Source: Thiohalophilus thiocyanatoxydans (lineage in GTDB: Bacteria > Pseudomonadota > Gammaproteobacteria > UBA6429 > Thiohalophilaceae). From it: a DNA stretch of 64,000 nucleotides. The notes below the pieces were generated by a model. It ran no database searches, had not been told where the DNA came from, and saw only the letters and a list, made by a program, of their open reading frames with translations. This document shows, piece after piece, positions 24,924-37,533 of this stretch. A program made the position numbers and the translations under genes. The stretch is from contig NZ_SOQX01000004.1 in NCBI RefSeq assembly GCF_004366735.1, positions 102,705 through 166,704 on the forward strand, given 5' to 3'. The stretch's first letter is position 1, and each line of letters opens with the position of its first letter.

Positions 24924-24939
24924 TGGTGCGTATCTTGCT
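24924..24939 (+). promoter_or_regulatory. Sigma-54 (-24/-12) promoter of amtB
   Basis: TGGTGCGtatcTTGCT matches the consensus TGGCACG-N4-TTGCW at all but two positions. The invariant GG (24925-24926) and GC (24937-24938) are exactly 10 bases apart. Transcription would start near 24950, about 29 bases before the amtB ATG. RpoN itself is encoded at 58183-59685. No properly spaced NtrC site was found upstream. Confidence 0.7.
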
Positions 24940-24978
24940 ACATCCTGAACCAACTTTGAGCAGATTCAGGATAACAAG

Positions 24979-26175
24979 ATGGAAAACTTTCAGACCGCCA
25001 CTGACGTGTTGTTCATACTGCTGGGCGCGATCATGGTGCTGGCCATGCATTCGGGCTTTGCCTTTCTTGAGGTCGGTACGGTGCGCAAGAAAAACCAGGT
25101 CAACGCCCTGGTCAAGATCATCACCGATTTTGCTGCCTCGACCATCGCCTATTTTTTCATCGGCTACGCGCTTGCCTACGGCAGCGGCTTTTTTCAGGCG
25201 GCTCCCGCACTGACCGCCGCCAGCGGCTACGAGCTGGTCAAGTTCTTCTTTTTGCTGACCTTCGCGGCAGCGATTCCGGCCATCATCTCCGGCGGGATCG
25301 CCGAGCGGGCCCGTTTTTACCCGCAACTGGCTGCGACGTTTATTATTGTGGCGCTGATCTACCCGTTGTTCGAGGGGATGGCGTGGAACGGCAACTTCGG
25401 CCTGCAGGCCTGGCTGGCTGCGACGTTTGGCGCCGGCTTCCATGATTTTGCCGGTTCGGTGGTGGTGCACGCGGTCGGCGGCTGGCTGGCGCTGGGCGCG
25501 GTGCTGATGCTCGGCAGTCGCCACGGGCGTTACGGCAAGGACGGGCGGGCGACAGTCGCCCATCCGCCCTCCAGCATTCCGTTTCTGGCGCTGGGCGCCT
25601 GGATCCTGACCGTCGGCTGGTTCGGTTTCAACGTGATGTCGGCGCAGAAGGTGGGCGACATCAGCGGGCTGGTGGCGGCCAACTCACTAATGGCCATGGT
25701 CGGCGGGATCCTCGCCGCGCTGGTCATGGGCAAAAACGACCCCGGTTTCGTGCACAACGGGCCGCTGGCCGGACTGGTCGCGGTGTGCGCCGGTTCGGAT
25801 ATCATGCACCCGCTTGGTGCACTGGCCACCGGGGCAGTGGCCGGGGCGCTGTTCGTCTGGGCCTTCACGCAGGCCCAGAACAAATGGCGTATCGACGACG
25901 TGCTCGGGGTCTGGCCCCTGCACGGACTTTGCGGGGCCTGGGGCGCCCTGGCGGCCGGGATCTTCGGGCTGGAAGCGCTCGGCGGGATGGGCGGGGTGAG
26001 TTTTCTCTCCCAGCTGGTCGGAACCCTGATCGGGATCAGTATCGCGCTGCTGGGCGGCTTGCTGGTCTATGGCCTGCTCAGGGCGACTGTCGGAATCCGC
26101 CTCACTCAGGAAGAGGAGTACCGCGGCGCGGATCTGAGCATCCACAAGATCGCCTCCGAATCGGTCATCGACTGA
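24979..26175 (+). CDS. amtB: Ammonium transporter AmtB
   Basis: A 398-residue inner-membrane Amt/Rh channel with about 11 helices. The twin pore histidines lie in DFAGSVVVHAVGGW and WPLHGLCGAWG; the NPGF-like gate region and the cytoplasmic tail are present. There is no signal peptide of the E. coli type; the protein starts directly with the first helix (DVLFILLGAIMVLAMHSGFAF). No glnK gene is adjacent, so the usual AmtB-GlnK pairing is not shown here. A sigma-54 promoter at 24924-24939 points to induction under nitrogen limitation. It converges on the CPA2 antiporter gene with an 8-base gap. Confidence 0.96.
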   Translation: MENFQTATDVLFILLGAIMVLAMHSGFAFLEVGTVRKKNQVNALVKIITDFAASTIAYFFIGYALAYGSGFFQAAPALTAASGYELVKFFFLLTFAAAIPAIISGGIAERARFYPQLAATFIIVALIYPLFEGMAWNGNFGLQAWLAATFGAGFHDFAGSVVVHAVGGWLALGAVLMLGSRHGRYGKDGRATVAHPPSSIPFLALGAWILTVGWFGFNVMSAQKVGDISGLVAANSLMAMVGGILAALVMGKNDPGFVHNGPLAGLVAVCAGSDIMHPLGALATGAVAGALFVWAFTQAQNKWRIDDVLGVWPLHGLCGAWGALAAGIFGLEALGGMGGVSFLSQLVGTLIGISIALLGGLLVYGLLRATVGIRLTQEEEYRGADLSIHKIASESVID

Positions 26176-26183
26176 GTGGGGTG

Positions 26184-27857
26184 TCAGGTTGAGCGCTCGC
26201 CGGGCGTTGCGTCGGCGCTCAGGATCCGCTCGGCGGCTTCTTTGGCCGCATCGGCATAGGGCACCAGCACCAGGTCGATGCCGTCGCGTTCGAACAGTTG
26301 GGCGTCGTGTCGGTGGGCAGTGGAGAGCGCAATCCGCCCGTGATAGCCCTGCTGGCGCAGGCCGCTGAGCAGCATCCGGTTGATGCCCCGATCCCGGATG
26401 GTGCTGATCACCCAGCGCACCCGATCCAGGGGCAAGGTGGCGAGAAACTCCGGATCCTCGGCATCGCCGTAACGGGCGGCGTAGCCTTCGCGGGTATGCA
26501 GGCGCACCACCTCGGGGTCGAAGTCCACCGCGAGGATCCGGTAGCCGTGGCTGCGCAGGTTGGCCGCCACGGCCGCGCCGAAGCGTCCCAGGCCGAACAA
26601 CAGAATGCTGGCCTCCCCGGCATCCCCCGCCGCCTGGCCCGACTCCCGGTAAGTGACCTTGCGTTCGAAGATCCCCAGATACGGGGCGAGGCGATCGTAC
26701 AGCGGATGCGAGTAGAGAATCATATAGGTCGAGAGGCTGATGGTAATGAGCCCCACCAGGGTGATCAGGCCGACGGTCTCCTGACTCAGGTGGCCGAGGC
26801 TCAGTCCCAGGGCCGCCAGGATGAGTGAGAACTCACTGATCTGGGCGACTGCCAGGCCGGCCAGAAAACCGGTGCGCTTGCGATAGCCCATGTAGCCCAT
26901 GATGGCCATGACGATCAGCGGGTTACCGATCAGCACGAAGACCGAGAAGAGCCCCGCCGCGCCCAGCTGGGCCCCGAGGGTGCCCAGTTCCAGGCCGGCG
27001 CCCAGTTCGATGAAAAAGAACAGCAACAGAAAATCGCGCAGGCTGACCAGCCGCGCCGCCACCAGTTCCCGGTAGGGGGTCGAGGCGATGGAGATGCCGG
27101 CCAGAAAGGCGCCCACTTCCTTGCTGAAGCCCAGCGCATCCCCGGCGGCGGCACCCAGCACCGCCCAGGCAATGGCAAACAGCATCAGCAACTCCGCCGA
27201 ATGAGCCAGACGATGCAACAGGGGCGGCAGGATATAGCGCATCAACACGGCCACGGTGACCAGCATCAGGGCGCCCTTGAGCAGAATGAACAGCGCTTCC
27301 TGGGCCATATTGAGATCGGCGCTGGACTGGCCGAAGGCGGTCAGCGCAATCATGACCAGTACTACCACGATGTCCTGGACGATCAAAAAGCCCACCGCGA
27401 TGCGCCCGTGCAGGGAGTCGAGCTCGCGCTTGTCCGACAGCAGCTTGACGATGATGATGGTGCTGGAGAAGGTCAGCGCCACGGCCACATACAGGGCAGT
27501 GATGTGCGCCATGCCCAGTGCCAGACCGATGAGATAGCCGATCACCGAGGTGAAAATCACCTGGCCCAGGCCGGAGATCAGCGCCACCGGGCCGACGCTG
27601 CGAATGATGTGCAGATCCAGTTTCAGGCCGACCACGAACAGCAGCAGGGCGATGCCCAGGCGGGCGAACAGCTCGATTTCGCTGCTGTGGGTGACCCAGC
27701 CCAGTGCCGAGGGCCCCAGCAGGATCCCGACCGCGATAAACGCGACGATCAGCGGCTGGCGCAGAAACTGGGCCAGGGCGCCGACGGCGGCGGCCAGACC
27801 GATAATCAGGCCAAACTGCAAGAAAATATTCTCCAGCACGGTATCCGGTCGCCTCAT
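26184..27857 (-). CDS. CPA2 family cation:proton antiporter (KefB-like)
   Basis: A 557-residue protein with about 12 membrane helices of the Na+/H+ exchanger fold, including FARLGIALLLFVVGLKLDL and the core helix GFLIVQDIVVVLVMIAL. It is followed by a cytoplasmic RCK/TrkA-N domain that begins ILLFGLGRFGAAVAANL with the nucleotide motif G-x-G-x-x-G. It resembles KefB/KefC/YbaL-type potassium or sodium efflux systems. The ion and the ligand cannot be assigned by eye. No KefF/KefG quinone reductase gene is adjacent. The short 130-base region to miaB probably holds two divergent promoters. Confidence 0.9.
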   Translation of the reverse strand: MRRPDTVLENIFLQFGLIIGLAAAVGALAQFLRQPLIVAFIAVGILLGPSALGWVTHSSEIELFARLGIALLLFVVGLKLDLHIIRSVGPVALISGLGQVIFTSVIGYLIGLALGMAHITALYVAVALTFSSTIIIVKLLSDKRELDSLHGRIAVGFLIVQDIVVVLVMIALTAFGQSSADLNMAQEALFILLKGALMLVTVAVLMRYILPPLLHRLAHSAELLMLFAIAWAVLGAAAGDALGFSKEVGAFLAGISIASTPYRELVAARLVSLRDFLLLFFFIELGAGLELGTLGAQLGAAGLFSVFVLIGNPLIVMAIMGYMGYRKRTGFLAGLAVAQISEFSLILAALGLSLGHLSQETVGLITLVGLITISLSTYMILYSHPLYDRLAPYLGIFERKVTYRESGQAAGDAGEASILLFGLGRFGAAVAANLRSHGYRILAVDFDPEVVRLHTREGYAARYGDAEDPEFLATLPLDRVRWVISTIRDRGINRMLLSGLRQQGYHGRIALSTAHRHDAQLFERDGIDLVLVPYADAAKEAAERILSADATPGERST

Positions 27858-27987
27858 GCGATGTCAGCCTGTTGGCATTGTGCCAGTGTCCGGCGGGACT
27901 GTCGCGCGGGGAATCAAATGGCGGGATAGCTGGAAACGCCGAAGTGAAAATGCTACCTTTGCGCTCCCGAAATCGACTGGTTAAAAA

Positions 27988-29328
27988 ATGGGCAAGCTAC
28001 ACATACGCACTTTCGGTTGTCAGATGAACGAGTACGACACGGCCAAGATGGCTGACGTGCTGCGGGCGTCGCACGGCCTGGAGTTGACCGATCAGGTCGA
28101 CGAGGCCGAGGTGCTGCTGCTCAACACCTGCTCGGTGCGCGAGAAGGCACAGGAGAAGGTCTTCTCCCACCTGGGCATGTGGCGCGAGCTGAAACAGGCC
28201 CGCCCGGAGCTGGTGATCGGCGTCGGCGGCTGCGTCGCCAGCCAGGAAGGGGATGCCATTTTGACGCGCGCGCCCTATGTGGATCTGGTCTTCGGGCCGC
28301 AGACCCTGCACCGTCTGCCGCAGATGCTGGATGATGCCCGGGCCCGCAAGCGCTCGGTAGTGGACATCTCCTTCCCCGAGATCGAAAAGTTCGATCACAT
28401 GCCCGAGCCGCATAGCGACGGGCCGAGTGCGTTTGTCTCCATCATGGAAGGCTGCAGCAAGTACTGCAGCTTCTGCGTGGTGCCCTATACCCGTGGCGAG
28501 GAGTTCAGCCGGCCGTTCGACGATGTGATTGTCGAGGTGGCGGAGCTGGCGGCCGACGGCGTGCGCGAGGTGACCTTGCTGGGGCAGAACGTCAATGCCT
28601 ATCGCGGGGTAATGGACGACGGCGAGATCGCCGATCTGGGCCTGCTGATCCAGTATGTGGCCGCCATCGAGGGGATCGATCGGATTCGCTATACCACCTC
28701 CCATCCGCTGGAGATGAACGAGAGCCTGTTCCAGGCCTATGCCGAGGTGCCGGAGCTGGTCAGCCACCTGCATCTGCCGGTGCAAAGCGGCTCGGACCGG
28801 ATCCTGGCGCTGATGAAACGCAAGCACACCGCGATGGAGTACAAGGCCACCATCCGTCGCCTGCGCGAGGTGCGCCCCGACATCAGTCTCTCCTCGGATT
28901 TTATCGTCGGTTTTCCCGGCGAGAGCGATGCGGATTTCGAGGCGACCATGGATCTGATCGCCGAAATCGGCTTCGATCACTCGTTCAGTTTTGTCTACAG
29001 CCCCCGGCCCGGCACCCCGGCCTCATCCCTGCCCGATGATGTGCCGCTGGAGGTGAAAAAACAGCGTCTGGCCATTTTGCAGGATCGCATCAACCAGCAG
29101 GCGGCCGAGATCAGCCGCAACATGATCGGCACCACCCAGCGGGTTCTGGTCAGCGGCCCTTCCCGGAAAGATCCGGGCCAACTCGCTGGCCGCACGGCCA
29201 ACAATCGTGTGGTAAACTTCAAGGGTGATCCCGAACTGGTCGGTGAGTTTGTCGACGTGAGTATTACCCAAGCCATGCCCAACTCCCTGCGCGGCGAACT
29301 GCTTAGCCAGTCCGTCCGCTGTGCCTGA
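27988..29328 (+). CDS. miaB: tRNA-2-methylthio-N6-dimethylallyladenosine synthase MiaB
   Basis: A 446-residue radical SAM methylthiotransferase that modifies A37 in tRNAs reading codons that start with U. It has an N-terminal UPF0004 domain with three cluster cysteines (FGCQMN, NTCSVRE, GGCVASQ), a radical SAM domain with [16 protein letters not shown], and a C-terminal TRAM domain. It is the first gene of the conserved miaB-ybeZ-ybeY-corC-lnt run. The A-type Fe-S carrier at 14.7 kb could serve enzymes of this kind. Confidence 0.98.
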   Translation: MGKLHIRTFGCQMNEYDTAKMADVLRASHGLELTDQVDEAEVLLLNTCSVREKAQEKVFSHLGMWRELKQARPELVIGVGGCVASQEGDAILTRAPYVDLVFGPQTLHRLPQMLDDARARKRSVVDISFPEIEKFDHMPEPHSDGPSAFVSIMEGCSKYCSFCVVPYTRGEEFSRPFDDVIVEVAELAADGVREVTLLGQNVNAYRGVMDDGEIADLGLLIQYVAAIEGIDRIRYTTSHPLEMNESLFQAYAEVPELVSHLHLPVQSGSDRILALMKRKHTAMEYKATIRRLREVRPDISLSSDFIVGFPGESDADFEATMDLIAEIGFDHSFSFVYSPRPGTPASSLPDDVPLEVKKQRLAILQDRINQQAAEISRNMIGTTQRVLVSGPSRKDPGQLAGRTANNRVVNFKGDPELVGEFVDVSITQAMPNSLRGELLSQSVRCA

Positions 29329-29366
29329 TTGCCCATACCTTTTATTAAGATAACCAAGATCCCGTC

Positions 29367-30341
29367 TTGACCAGCCACGCTTTTTCCACCGATATCGTTC
29401 TCGAACCCGCTGATAACCAGCGGCTGGCGAACCTGTGCGGTCAGTTCGACGAACATCTGCGCCAGATCGAACGGCGCCTGGGCGTGGAGGTGAACAACCG
29501 CGGCAACAACTTTCGGGTAATCGGCGACAGCCGTTCGGTGCAGGCGGCCGGCGAGGTCCTGCGCGATCTGTACGCCGAAACCGAACACCAGACCCTGAAT
29601 CCGTCCCAGGTTAACCTCCATTTACAGGAGTCGGGCGTGGATGCGCTGGTGGCGGATATCACTCCCATCGACGAAGTGATACTGACCACGCCGCGCGGAT
29701 CGGTGCGCGGGCGCGGCCCCAACCAGAAGCAGTACCTGAGCAACCTCAAGGATAATGATCTCAATTTCGGCATCGGTCCGGCCGGGACCGGCAAGACCTA
29801 TCTGGCGGTGGCTGCCGCGGTGCAGGCGCTGGAACGCGAGGAAGTGCGCCGGCTGGTCCTGACCCGTCCCGCCGTGGAGTCGGGCGAGCGCCTCGGCTTC
29901 TTGCCCGGTGATCTGGCACAGAAGATCGATCCCTATCTGCGCCCGCTCTATGACGCACTGTATGAAATGCTGGGCTTCGAGAGCGTGGCCCGGCTCATGG
30001 ATCGTAATGTCATCGAAGTGGCGCCGCTGGCCTACATGCGCGGGCGCACCCTGAATGAATCGTTCATTATTCTGGATGAGGCGCAGAACACCACCGTGGA
30101 GCAGATGAAAATGTTCCTGACCCGCATCGGTTTCGGTTCCACGGTGGTGGTGACCGGCGACGTGACCCAGGTGGATTTGCCGCGCAACCAGCAATCGGGG
30201 CTGCGTCAGGTGATCGAAGTGCTGAAGGACGTGGAGGGCATCAGCTTTACCTTTTTCAATGCCAAGGACGTGGTGCGCCATCCGCTGGTGCAGCGCATTG
30301 TCCAGGCGTACGAGGCGCGCGGCGAAGACCCGCTGCCATGA
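29367..30341 (+). CDS. ybeZ: PhoH-like ATPase YbeZ
   Basis: A 324-residue P-loop protein with Walker [12 protein letters not shown] and Walker [11 protein letters not shown], plus an N-terminal KH-like region. It works with YbeY in rRNA processing and ribosome quality control. The start is a TTG at 29367; it gives the N-terminus [20 protein letters not shown], which lines up with E. coli YbeZ, and no suitable ATG lies nearby. The ybeY ATG overlaps its stop by four bases (ATGA), so translation of the two is coupled. Confidence 0.95.
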   Translation: MTSHAFSTDIVLEPADNQRLANLCGQFDEHLRQIERRLGVEVNNRGNNFRVIGDSRSVQAAGEVLRDLYAETEHQTLNPSQVNLHLQESGVDALVADITPIDEVILTTPRGSVRGRGPNQKQYLSNLKDNDLNFGIGPAGTGKTYLAVAAAVQALEREEVRRLVLTRPAVESGERLGFLPGDLAQKIDPYLRPLYDALYEMLGFESVARLMDRNVIEVAPLAYMRGRTLNESFIILDEAQNTTVEQMKMFLTRIGFGSTVVVTGDVTQVDLPRNQQSGLRQVIEVLKDVEGISFTFFNAKDVVRHPLVQRIVQAYEARGEDPLP

Positions 30342-30799
30342 GTATTGAGGTGGAGGTGCAGCGGATCGCTGCGACCGGCCCGAATGAGGCGGATATCCAG
30401 CGCTGGGTCAGCGCGGCCCTGCACGCCGACAAGCGCCAGGATGCGGAATTGACGGTGCGGATTGTCGATGCAGCCGAAAGCGCCGAACTGAACGAACAGT
30501 ACCGGCACAAAAGCGGGCCGACCAATGTGTTGTCGTTTCCGTTTGAGTGTCCGCCCGGGGTGGAACTGGATTTGCTGGGCGATCTGGTAATTTGTGCCCC
30601 GGTGGTAGAGCAAGAGGCACAGCAACAACACAAGGATGAACAGGCCCACTGGGCCCACATGGTAGTACACGGCACCCTGCATTTACTGGGGTATGATCAT
30701 CTGCAACAGGATGAAGCGGAAGAGATGGAGAGCCGGGAAATCAGCATCATGAACGAGCTGGGGTATACGAACCCTTACCGACTGGATGAAGAACAATGA
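30338..30799 (+). CDS. ybeY: Endoribonuclease YbeY
   Basis: A 153-residue zinc endoribonuclease needed for 16S rRNA 3' end maturation and 70S quality control. The metal site is the classic H-G-x-L-H-L-x-G-Y-D-H in [13 protein letters not shown], and NVLSFPF is also conserved. It overlaps ybeZ upstream and corC downstream by four bases each, so the three are translationally coupled. Confidence 0.97.
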   Translation: MSIEVEVQRIAATGPNEADIQRWVSAALHADKRQDAELTVRIVDAAESAELNEQYRHKSGPTNVLSFPFECPPGVELDLLGDLVICAPVVEQEAQQQHKDEQAHWAHMVVHGTLHLLGYDHLQQDEAEEMESREISIMNELGYTNPYRLDEEQ

Positions 30800-31701
30800 G
30801 CGAAGATCGATCGGGAAGTCCCGACAAAGAAAGCAAACCGCACAAGTCGTGGCTGGAGCGCCTGGGTCAGGCCCTGCAGGGCGACCTCAAGGACATGGAC
30901 CAGCTGCTGGAAGTGCTGCATGAGGCGCATCGCAACCAGGTGATCGATATCGATGCCCTGGCCATGATCGAGGGTGTCCTGCAGGTTTCCGATATGCAGG
31001 TGCGCGACATCATGATCCCCCGCTCGCAGATGACCGTTATCGAACGCGACGCTGAACCACAGGCGATTCTCAATACGGTAATTGAATCGGCGCACTCGCG
31101 CTTTCCGGCGGTGGGTGAGAGCAAGGACGATGTGATCGGGGTTTTACTGGCCAAGGATCTGCTGCCCTACTTTCTGGAAGGGGAACAACCGCGGCTGAAT
31201 ATCCGCGACATCCTGCGCCCGGCCGTGGTAATTCCCGAAAGCAAGCGTCTCAATGTGTTGCTCAAGGAGTTTCGTGCCAACCGTAACCATATGGCGATCG
31301 TGGTGGATGAATACGGCGGCGTGGCCGGCCTGGTCACCATCGAGGACGTCCTGGAACAGATCGTCGGCGAGATCGAGGATGAGCACGACTTCGAGGAAGA
31401 CACACAGATCCTGCAGCATGAAAACCATACCGCCACCGTCAAGGGCATTACGCCGATCGAGGACTTCAACCGCCATTTCGGTACCGATTACAGTGACGAG
31501 GAATTCGATACCATCGGCGGGCTGGTGATCAATCAACTGGGCCACTTGCCCAAACGCGGCGAAGAGATCGAGCTGGCTCATCTGCAGTTTCGCGTGTTGC
31601 GGGCCACCAATCGTCAGGTGCATCTGCTGGAAGTTCGCCAGCTCGATGTGCCGGCCAGCGAACCAAACGTGGGTCAAACCGGTTCCGCGGGTGGCAATTA
31701 A
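30796..31701 (+). CDS. corC: CorC/HlyC-type CBS domain protein YbeX
   Basis: A 301-residue cytoplasmic protein with two CBS domains ([18 protein letters not shown] and [16 protein letters not shown]) and a C-terminal CorC/HlyC domain ([19 protein letters not shown]). Related proteins affect Mg2+/Co2+ efflux and bind adenine nucleotides; in E. coli YbeX has been tied to ribosome biogenesis through this operon. It starts within the ybeY stop (ATGA). Its last bases overlap the probable start of lnt by 11 bases. Confidence 0.95.
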   Translation: MSEDRSGSPDKESKPHKSWLERLGQALQGDLKDMDQLLEVLHEAHRNQVIDIDALAMIEGVLQVSDMQVRDIMIPRSQMTVIERDAEPQAILNTVIESAHSRFPAVGESKDDVIGVLLAKDLLPYFLEGEQPRLNIRDILRPAVVIPESKRLNVLLKEFRANRNHMAIVVDEYGGVAGLVTIEDVLEQIVGEIEDEHDFEEDTQILQHENHTATVKGITPIEDFNRHFGTDYSDEEFDTIGGLVINQLGHLPKRGEEIELAHLQFRVLRATNRQVHLLEVRQLDVPASEPNVGQTGSAGGN

Positions 31702-33217
31702 AGATACCTTAAACCGGCGCTATTTACTGGCGCTGCTGGCTGGTGCCAGCTTGCCCCTGGCCTTTGAACCGCTGGCTTTTATCCCGCTGGCCTTTCTGGC
31801 GCCGGCCTTGCTGTTCTATTTATGGCTGGAGGCGACACCCCGTCAGGCCATGATCAGCGGCTACCTGTTCGGAGTGGGGCTGTTCGGGATCGGCGTGTCA
31901 TGGGTGTATGTGGCTATTCACGAATTCGGCCATGCACCGGTGCCGCTGGCGGTTTTACTGACGACGTTGTTTGTCGCCTTTCTCGCTCTCTATTACGGCC
32001 TGCTGGGTTATCTGGCGGCGTATCTGCATCAGCGACTTGCCGGATACCGTTATCAGCGCGTGCTGACGCTATTGCTGCTATTCCCGGCCCTGTGGGTGTT
32101 GCTGGAATGGGTGCGCAGCTGGTTTTTAACCGGCTTCCCCTGGCTTAATATCGGCTACAGCCAGATCGATAGCGGCCTGAGCGGGTTTGCCCCCTTGCTG
32201 GGCGTGTATGGTCTGAGCTGGCTGACCCTGGTTGGCGCGGCACTGTTATTACTGTTGTTACTGAACCCTGTTCGGCGCAGGCAGCTGGGTTTGTTGGCGA
32301 TCTTTGTCGGGCTGCATTTAACGGGTTTCGGCTTAAAGCAGCTGGCCTGGACCGATCCACAGGGTGAACCATTACAGGCGGCGCTGATCCAGGGCAACCT
32401 GCCCCAGGAAACGCGCTGGAACCCGGAAGCCTTGCAGACGCGACTGACGCGGTATGCGGAGCTTACCGAGCAGCATTGGGACAGTGATATCATTGTCTGG
32501 CCGGAGAATGCCGTGAGCACGTTCTATCATTATGTCGAGGACACCTATCTGGCGGAACTGGGGCAACGCGCACGCAAAAACGGGACGGATGTGGTACTGG
32601 GCTTGCCGGTAATGGATCGGGACAATAACACCTATTACAGCAGTATGATCAGTGTGGGGCGTCACCCCGGCATGTACCACAAGGTTCATCTGGTACCGTT
32701 TGGCGAATATGTGCCGTTGGAGTCGATACTGCGCGGGACGATTGCGTTCTTTGATCTGCCTATGTCCAGTTTCAGCCCCGGCGATCGTGAGCAGCCATTA
32801 TTACAGGCCGGCGGCCAGCCCGTTGCGACTACCGTGTGTTATGAGGATGCATTCGGTGAGGAGGTGATCCGCCAACTGCCCGAAGCGACGCTGATGATCA
32901 ATGGTAGCAACAATGCCTGGTATGGCAATTCGTTTGCCCCCCATCAACATCTGCAAATCGCCCGCCTGCGCGCGCTGGAGACCGGCCGGCCGCTGTTGCG
33001 TGCGACGACTAACGGCGTGAGCGCGCTGGTGGATCATAAAGGTACGCTGATGGCGCGCTCGAAACAGTTTGAAACCGATGTCGTGCGCGGCGAAATCCAG
33101 CCCCGGAGGGGGAGCACACCCTATGTCCGGTTTGGCAATCTGCCGGTCCTGATGTTGCTGTTGGTCGCCGGCGGGTTGATACTTTTCCTGATACTGAGAT
33201 CGCGTCAGAAAAACTGA
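31691..33217 (+). CDS. lnt: Apolipoprotein N-acyltransferase Lnt
   Basis: An integral inner-membrane enzyme of about 508 residues that adds the third acyl chain to lipoproteins before Lol sorting. Six or more N-terminal helices precede a nitrilase-fold domain with the Glu-Lys-Cys triad in IVWPENAVS, MYHKVHLVPFGEY and TVCYEDAFGE. The GTG at 31691 gives a family-like N-terminus; an ATG at 31646 is possible but would overlap corC more. The gene closes the miaB-lnt run. Lipoproteins in this window (LptE and the one at 13.2 kb) would be substrates. Confidence 0.95.
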   Translation: MAIKDTLNRRYLLALLAGASLPLAFEPLAFIPLAFLAPALLFYLWLEATPRQAMISGYLFGVGLFGIGVSWVYVAIHEFGHAPVPLAVLLTTLFVAFLALYYGLLGYLAAYLHQRLAGYRYQRVLTLLLLFPALWVLLEWVRSWFLTGFPWLNIGYSQIDSGLSGFAPLLGVYGLSWLTLVGAALLLLLLLNPVRRRQLGLLAIFVGLHLTGFGLKQLAWTDPQGEPLQAALIQGNLPQETRWNPEALQTRLTRYAELTEQHWDSDIIVWPENAVSTFYHYVEDTYLAELGQRARKNGTDVVLGLPVMDRDNNTYYSSMISVGRHPGMYHKVHLVPFGEYVPLESILRGTIAFFDLPMSSFSPGDREQPLLQAGGQPVATTVCYEDAFGEEVIRQLPEATLMINGSNNAWYGNSFAPHQHLQIARLRALETGRPLLRATTNGVSALVDHKGTLMARSKQFETDVVRGEIQPRRGSTPYVRFGNLPVLMLLLVAGGLILFLILRSRQKN

Positions 33218-33299
33218 ACGCGTTTTTGACGCTTGCTACGACACGTGTTGCGGCGGACTGCCGGAACATCCCCTCACTCAACCGGGTATGAGGTCAAAC

Positions 33300-33704
33300 A
33301 TGGAAGGTATCAGTGATATTGCAATAGTCGGCATCGACGAAAATCGCCCGCCACGGCTGCTCAAGGGACCGTATATCAATCTGTATTTCAGACTCAGCCA
33401 CGCCGCGCCGAAGGCATGGTGCGATGACTTTAACCAGTTGATGGCCAAAAAGACCTATGCGGCCAAAATCAAACCGGATGTGGGCCTGTTCATCGAGACC
33501 TGGGTGCGTAAGCCCGAAGAGGTGGAACCCTCACTCGAGGAGCTCAAGAAGACCGTCAAACTCTGTAGCGAGCGTTATATCAAGCGCATTGAGGCCGAGC
33601 TCAATGCTGCCGGGCATGACCACGGAAGCCTGGACGATGAAGGGGAGCAGGGGCGCCTGAACCGGATCGTTGCCGGTCTGAATTTTGACACCCCGGAGAA
33701 GTAA
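33300..33704 (+). CDS. Hypothetical protein
   Basis: About 134 residues, cytoplasmic and not recognised. The N-terminal part has strand-like stretches (DIAIVGIDENRPPRLLKGPYINLYFRLS), followed by a basic helix-rich middle with AWCDDFNQLMAKKTYAAKIKPD and a C-terminal helix. The ATG at 33300 has GAGGT nine bases upstream and is preferred to the ATG at 33288. It follows lnt by 82 bases on the same strand. Its composition matches its neighbours, so nothing points to transfer. Confidence 0.6.
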   Translation: MEGISDIAIVGIDENRPPRLLKGPYINLYFRLSHAAPKAWCDDFNQLMAKKTYAAKIKPDVGLFIETWVRKPEEVEPSLEELKKTVKLCSERYIKRIEAELNAAGHDHGSLDDEGEQGRLNRIVAGLNFDTPEK

Positions 33705-33906
33705 GCCGGCGTTTATCTCTCGGGCTGGAAACAGTCCGGCCTGTCGGTGACACACTAATCCGGTGTGTTGAATGCCCGATCACTTTGATGTTACGCAGTA
33801 CTATCGCGCCTTCCGAGATACGCCGTGAATACCGCCTTGTCGACTCGACGGCCACGCAAGGCGCGGCAGCATCTCATACCGTTATGGGTATTCGGAGAAT
33901 GTTTAT

Positions 33907-34359
33907 TTAATAAATACGCTCAAAGGCCGCGGCACTGAAACCGTTCAGGCGTTTGTCGCCGACCATAATGATCGGTACGGAGCTGCCGCCCAGGGCGCGG
34001 TAGTCCCGTTTTCCTTTCTCGGTGGTTTCCACATCATATTCCGTGAAAGCGATGTTGTTCTTTTGAAAGTAGTTACGTGCCTTTTTACAGTAGCCGCACC
34101 AGCGGGTGCTGTAGAGGACAACCTGCTTGTCGCTGGCGGTATTCTCGCTTCGCCCGGAGTATGGCGAGGCGGTAATTTGCGGGCTGGTGTAGGAGTTGAT
34201 GCGGACCTTGACCTCGCTGGCCTTGCCTTCGGACGGCGGCTTGTCGGAAAAATGGACGTTGCCGTTGTCGTCCACCCATTTGTAAATGCCGCCGCCGGCA
34301 CTCGCCGGAGCGCTCGACAGTCCCAGGGCAATGATGATGCTGAACAGTAGTTGTTTCAT
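33907..34359 (-). CDS. Exported DUF4124-glutaredoxin fusion
   Basis: A 150-residue exported protein. A signal peptide (MKQLLFSIIIALGLSSAPASA) is followed by a DUF4124 segment (IYKWVDDNGNVHFSDKPP) and then a glutaredoxin fold with the redox motif STRWCGYCKKA and the cis-Pro loop SSVPIIMVG. DUF4124 is common in exported gammaproteobacterial proteins and its function is unknown. The glutaredoxin half suggests a periplasmic thiol-disulfide role. ATG 34359 is supported by AGGGACGG upstream. It follows the zinc-ribbon gene on the same strand and probably shares its transcript. Confidence 0.85.
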   Translation of the reverse strand: MKQLLFSIIIALGLSSAPASAGGGIYKWVDDNGNVHFSDKPPSEGKASEVKVRINSYTSPQITASPYSGRSENTASDKQVVLYSTRWCGYCKKARNYFQKNNIAFTEYDVETTEKGKRDYRALGGSSVPIIMVGDKRLNGFSAAAFERIY

Positions 34360-34393
34360 GCTGGTACCGTCCCTGGTCTGCATCGTTGGGTGA

Positions 34394-34915
34394 TCAGGCC
34401 TGCTGCTGCGGGCCGAAGTATTTCTTGAAGACGGTGCCCTGGCACTTGGGGCAGGGCGGAATGTGCCCCGGCTTTTCAAAGTGCAGCATTTCGCCGCACT
34501 GCTTGCACTGCAGAATGCCGATCCCGGTGATCTCCCCGGTATGCCATTCGCCGACCCGGCGGGCCCGTTCGGCGAGCATATCCAGCTCCAGCCGGGTGCG
34601 ATCGGCCACGGCAGCGAACATCTCGGCGAACTTGGACTCGGCGAATTGCAGATCGAACTGCAGCCACTCCCTGAGCTGACGGCCGTTCTCGCTCATGAAA
34701 TCGGCGGCCTCTTCCACGTCGCGGCGTACATATTCGCGGACTCTTTCGGCTTCTTCCCGGCTGAGTTCCCCCAGATCCGAGGCCTGCTGCATCGCCTGGT
34801 CGAGGCGCTCCTTGAGCGGTGGCAGGGCCTTTTCCTCCACATCGGTCCACGCTTCGCGCAGGTGTTGCATCATATCGTGGTAGGCCCTGGTCAGCCGATC
34901 CTGTGTGTCATTCAT
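34394..34915 (-). CDS. Zinc ribbon-containing protein, YbeL family (DUF1451)
   Basis: A 173-residue protein. The N-terminal two-thirds is a long charged helix or coiled coil (YHDMMQHLREAWTDVEEKALPPLKERLDQ and onwards). The C-terminal part is a four-Cys zinc ribbon (ILQCKQCGEMLHFEK, PPCPKCQGTVF). E. coli YbeL has the same plan and also lies near leuS. The function is not established. ATG 34915 has GAAGGA about ten bases upstream. It is divergent from leuS. Confidence 0.85.
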   Translation of the reverse strand: MNDTQDRLTRAYHDMMQHLREAWTDVEEKALPPLKERLDQAMQQASDLGELSREEAERVREYVRRDVEEAADFMSENGRQLREWLQFDLQFAESKFAEMFAAVADRTRLELDMLAERARRVGEWHTGEITGIGILQCKQCGEMLHFEKPGHIPPCPKCQGTVFKKYFGPQQQA

Positions 34916-35034
34916 GGTGTGGCGTCCTTCATTTATCGACTCGGTAGTCTTTATCTTGGGTCGGTCGGACGAGAGTTGCAAGCCCCGCGGGTGAATATGG
35001 CGGTTTTGCCCGGCGGGCGGGCGGAGTAGAATAG

Positions 35035-37533
<2,499 letters not shown>

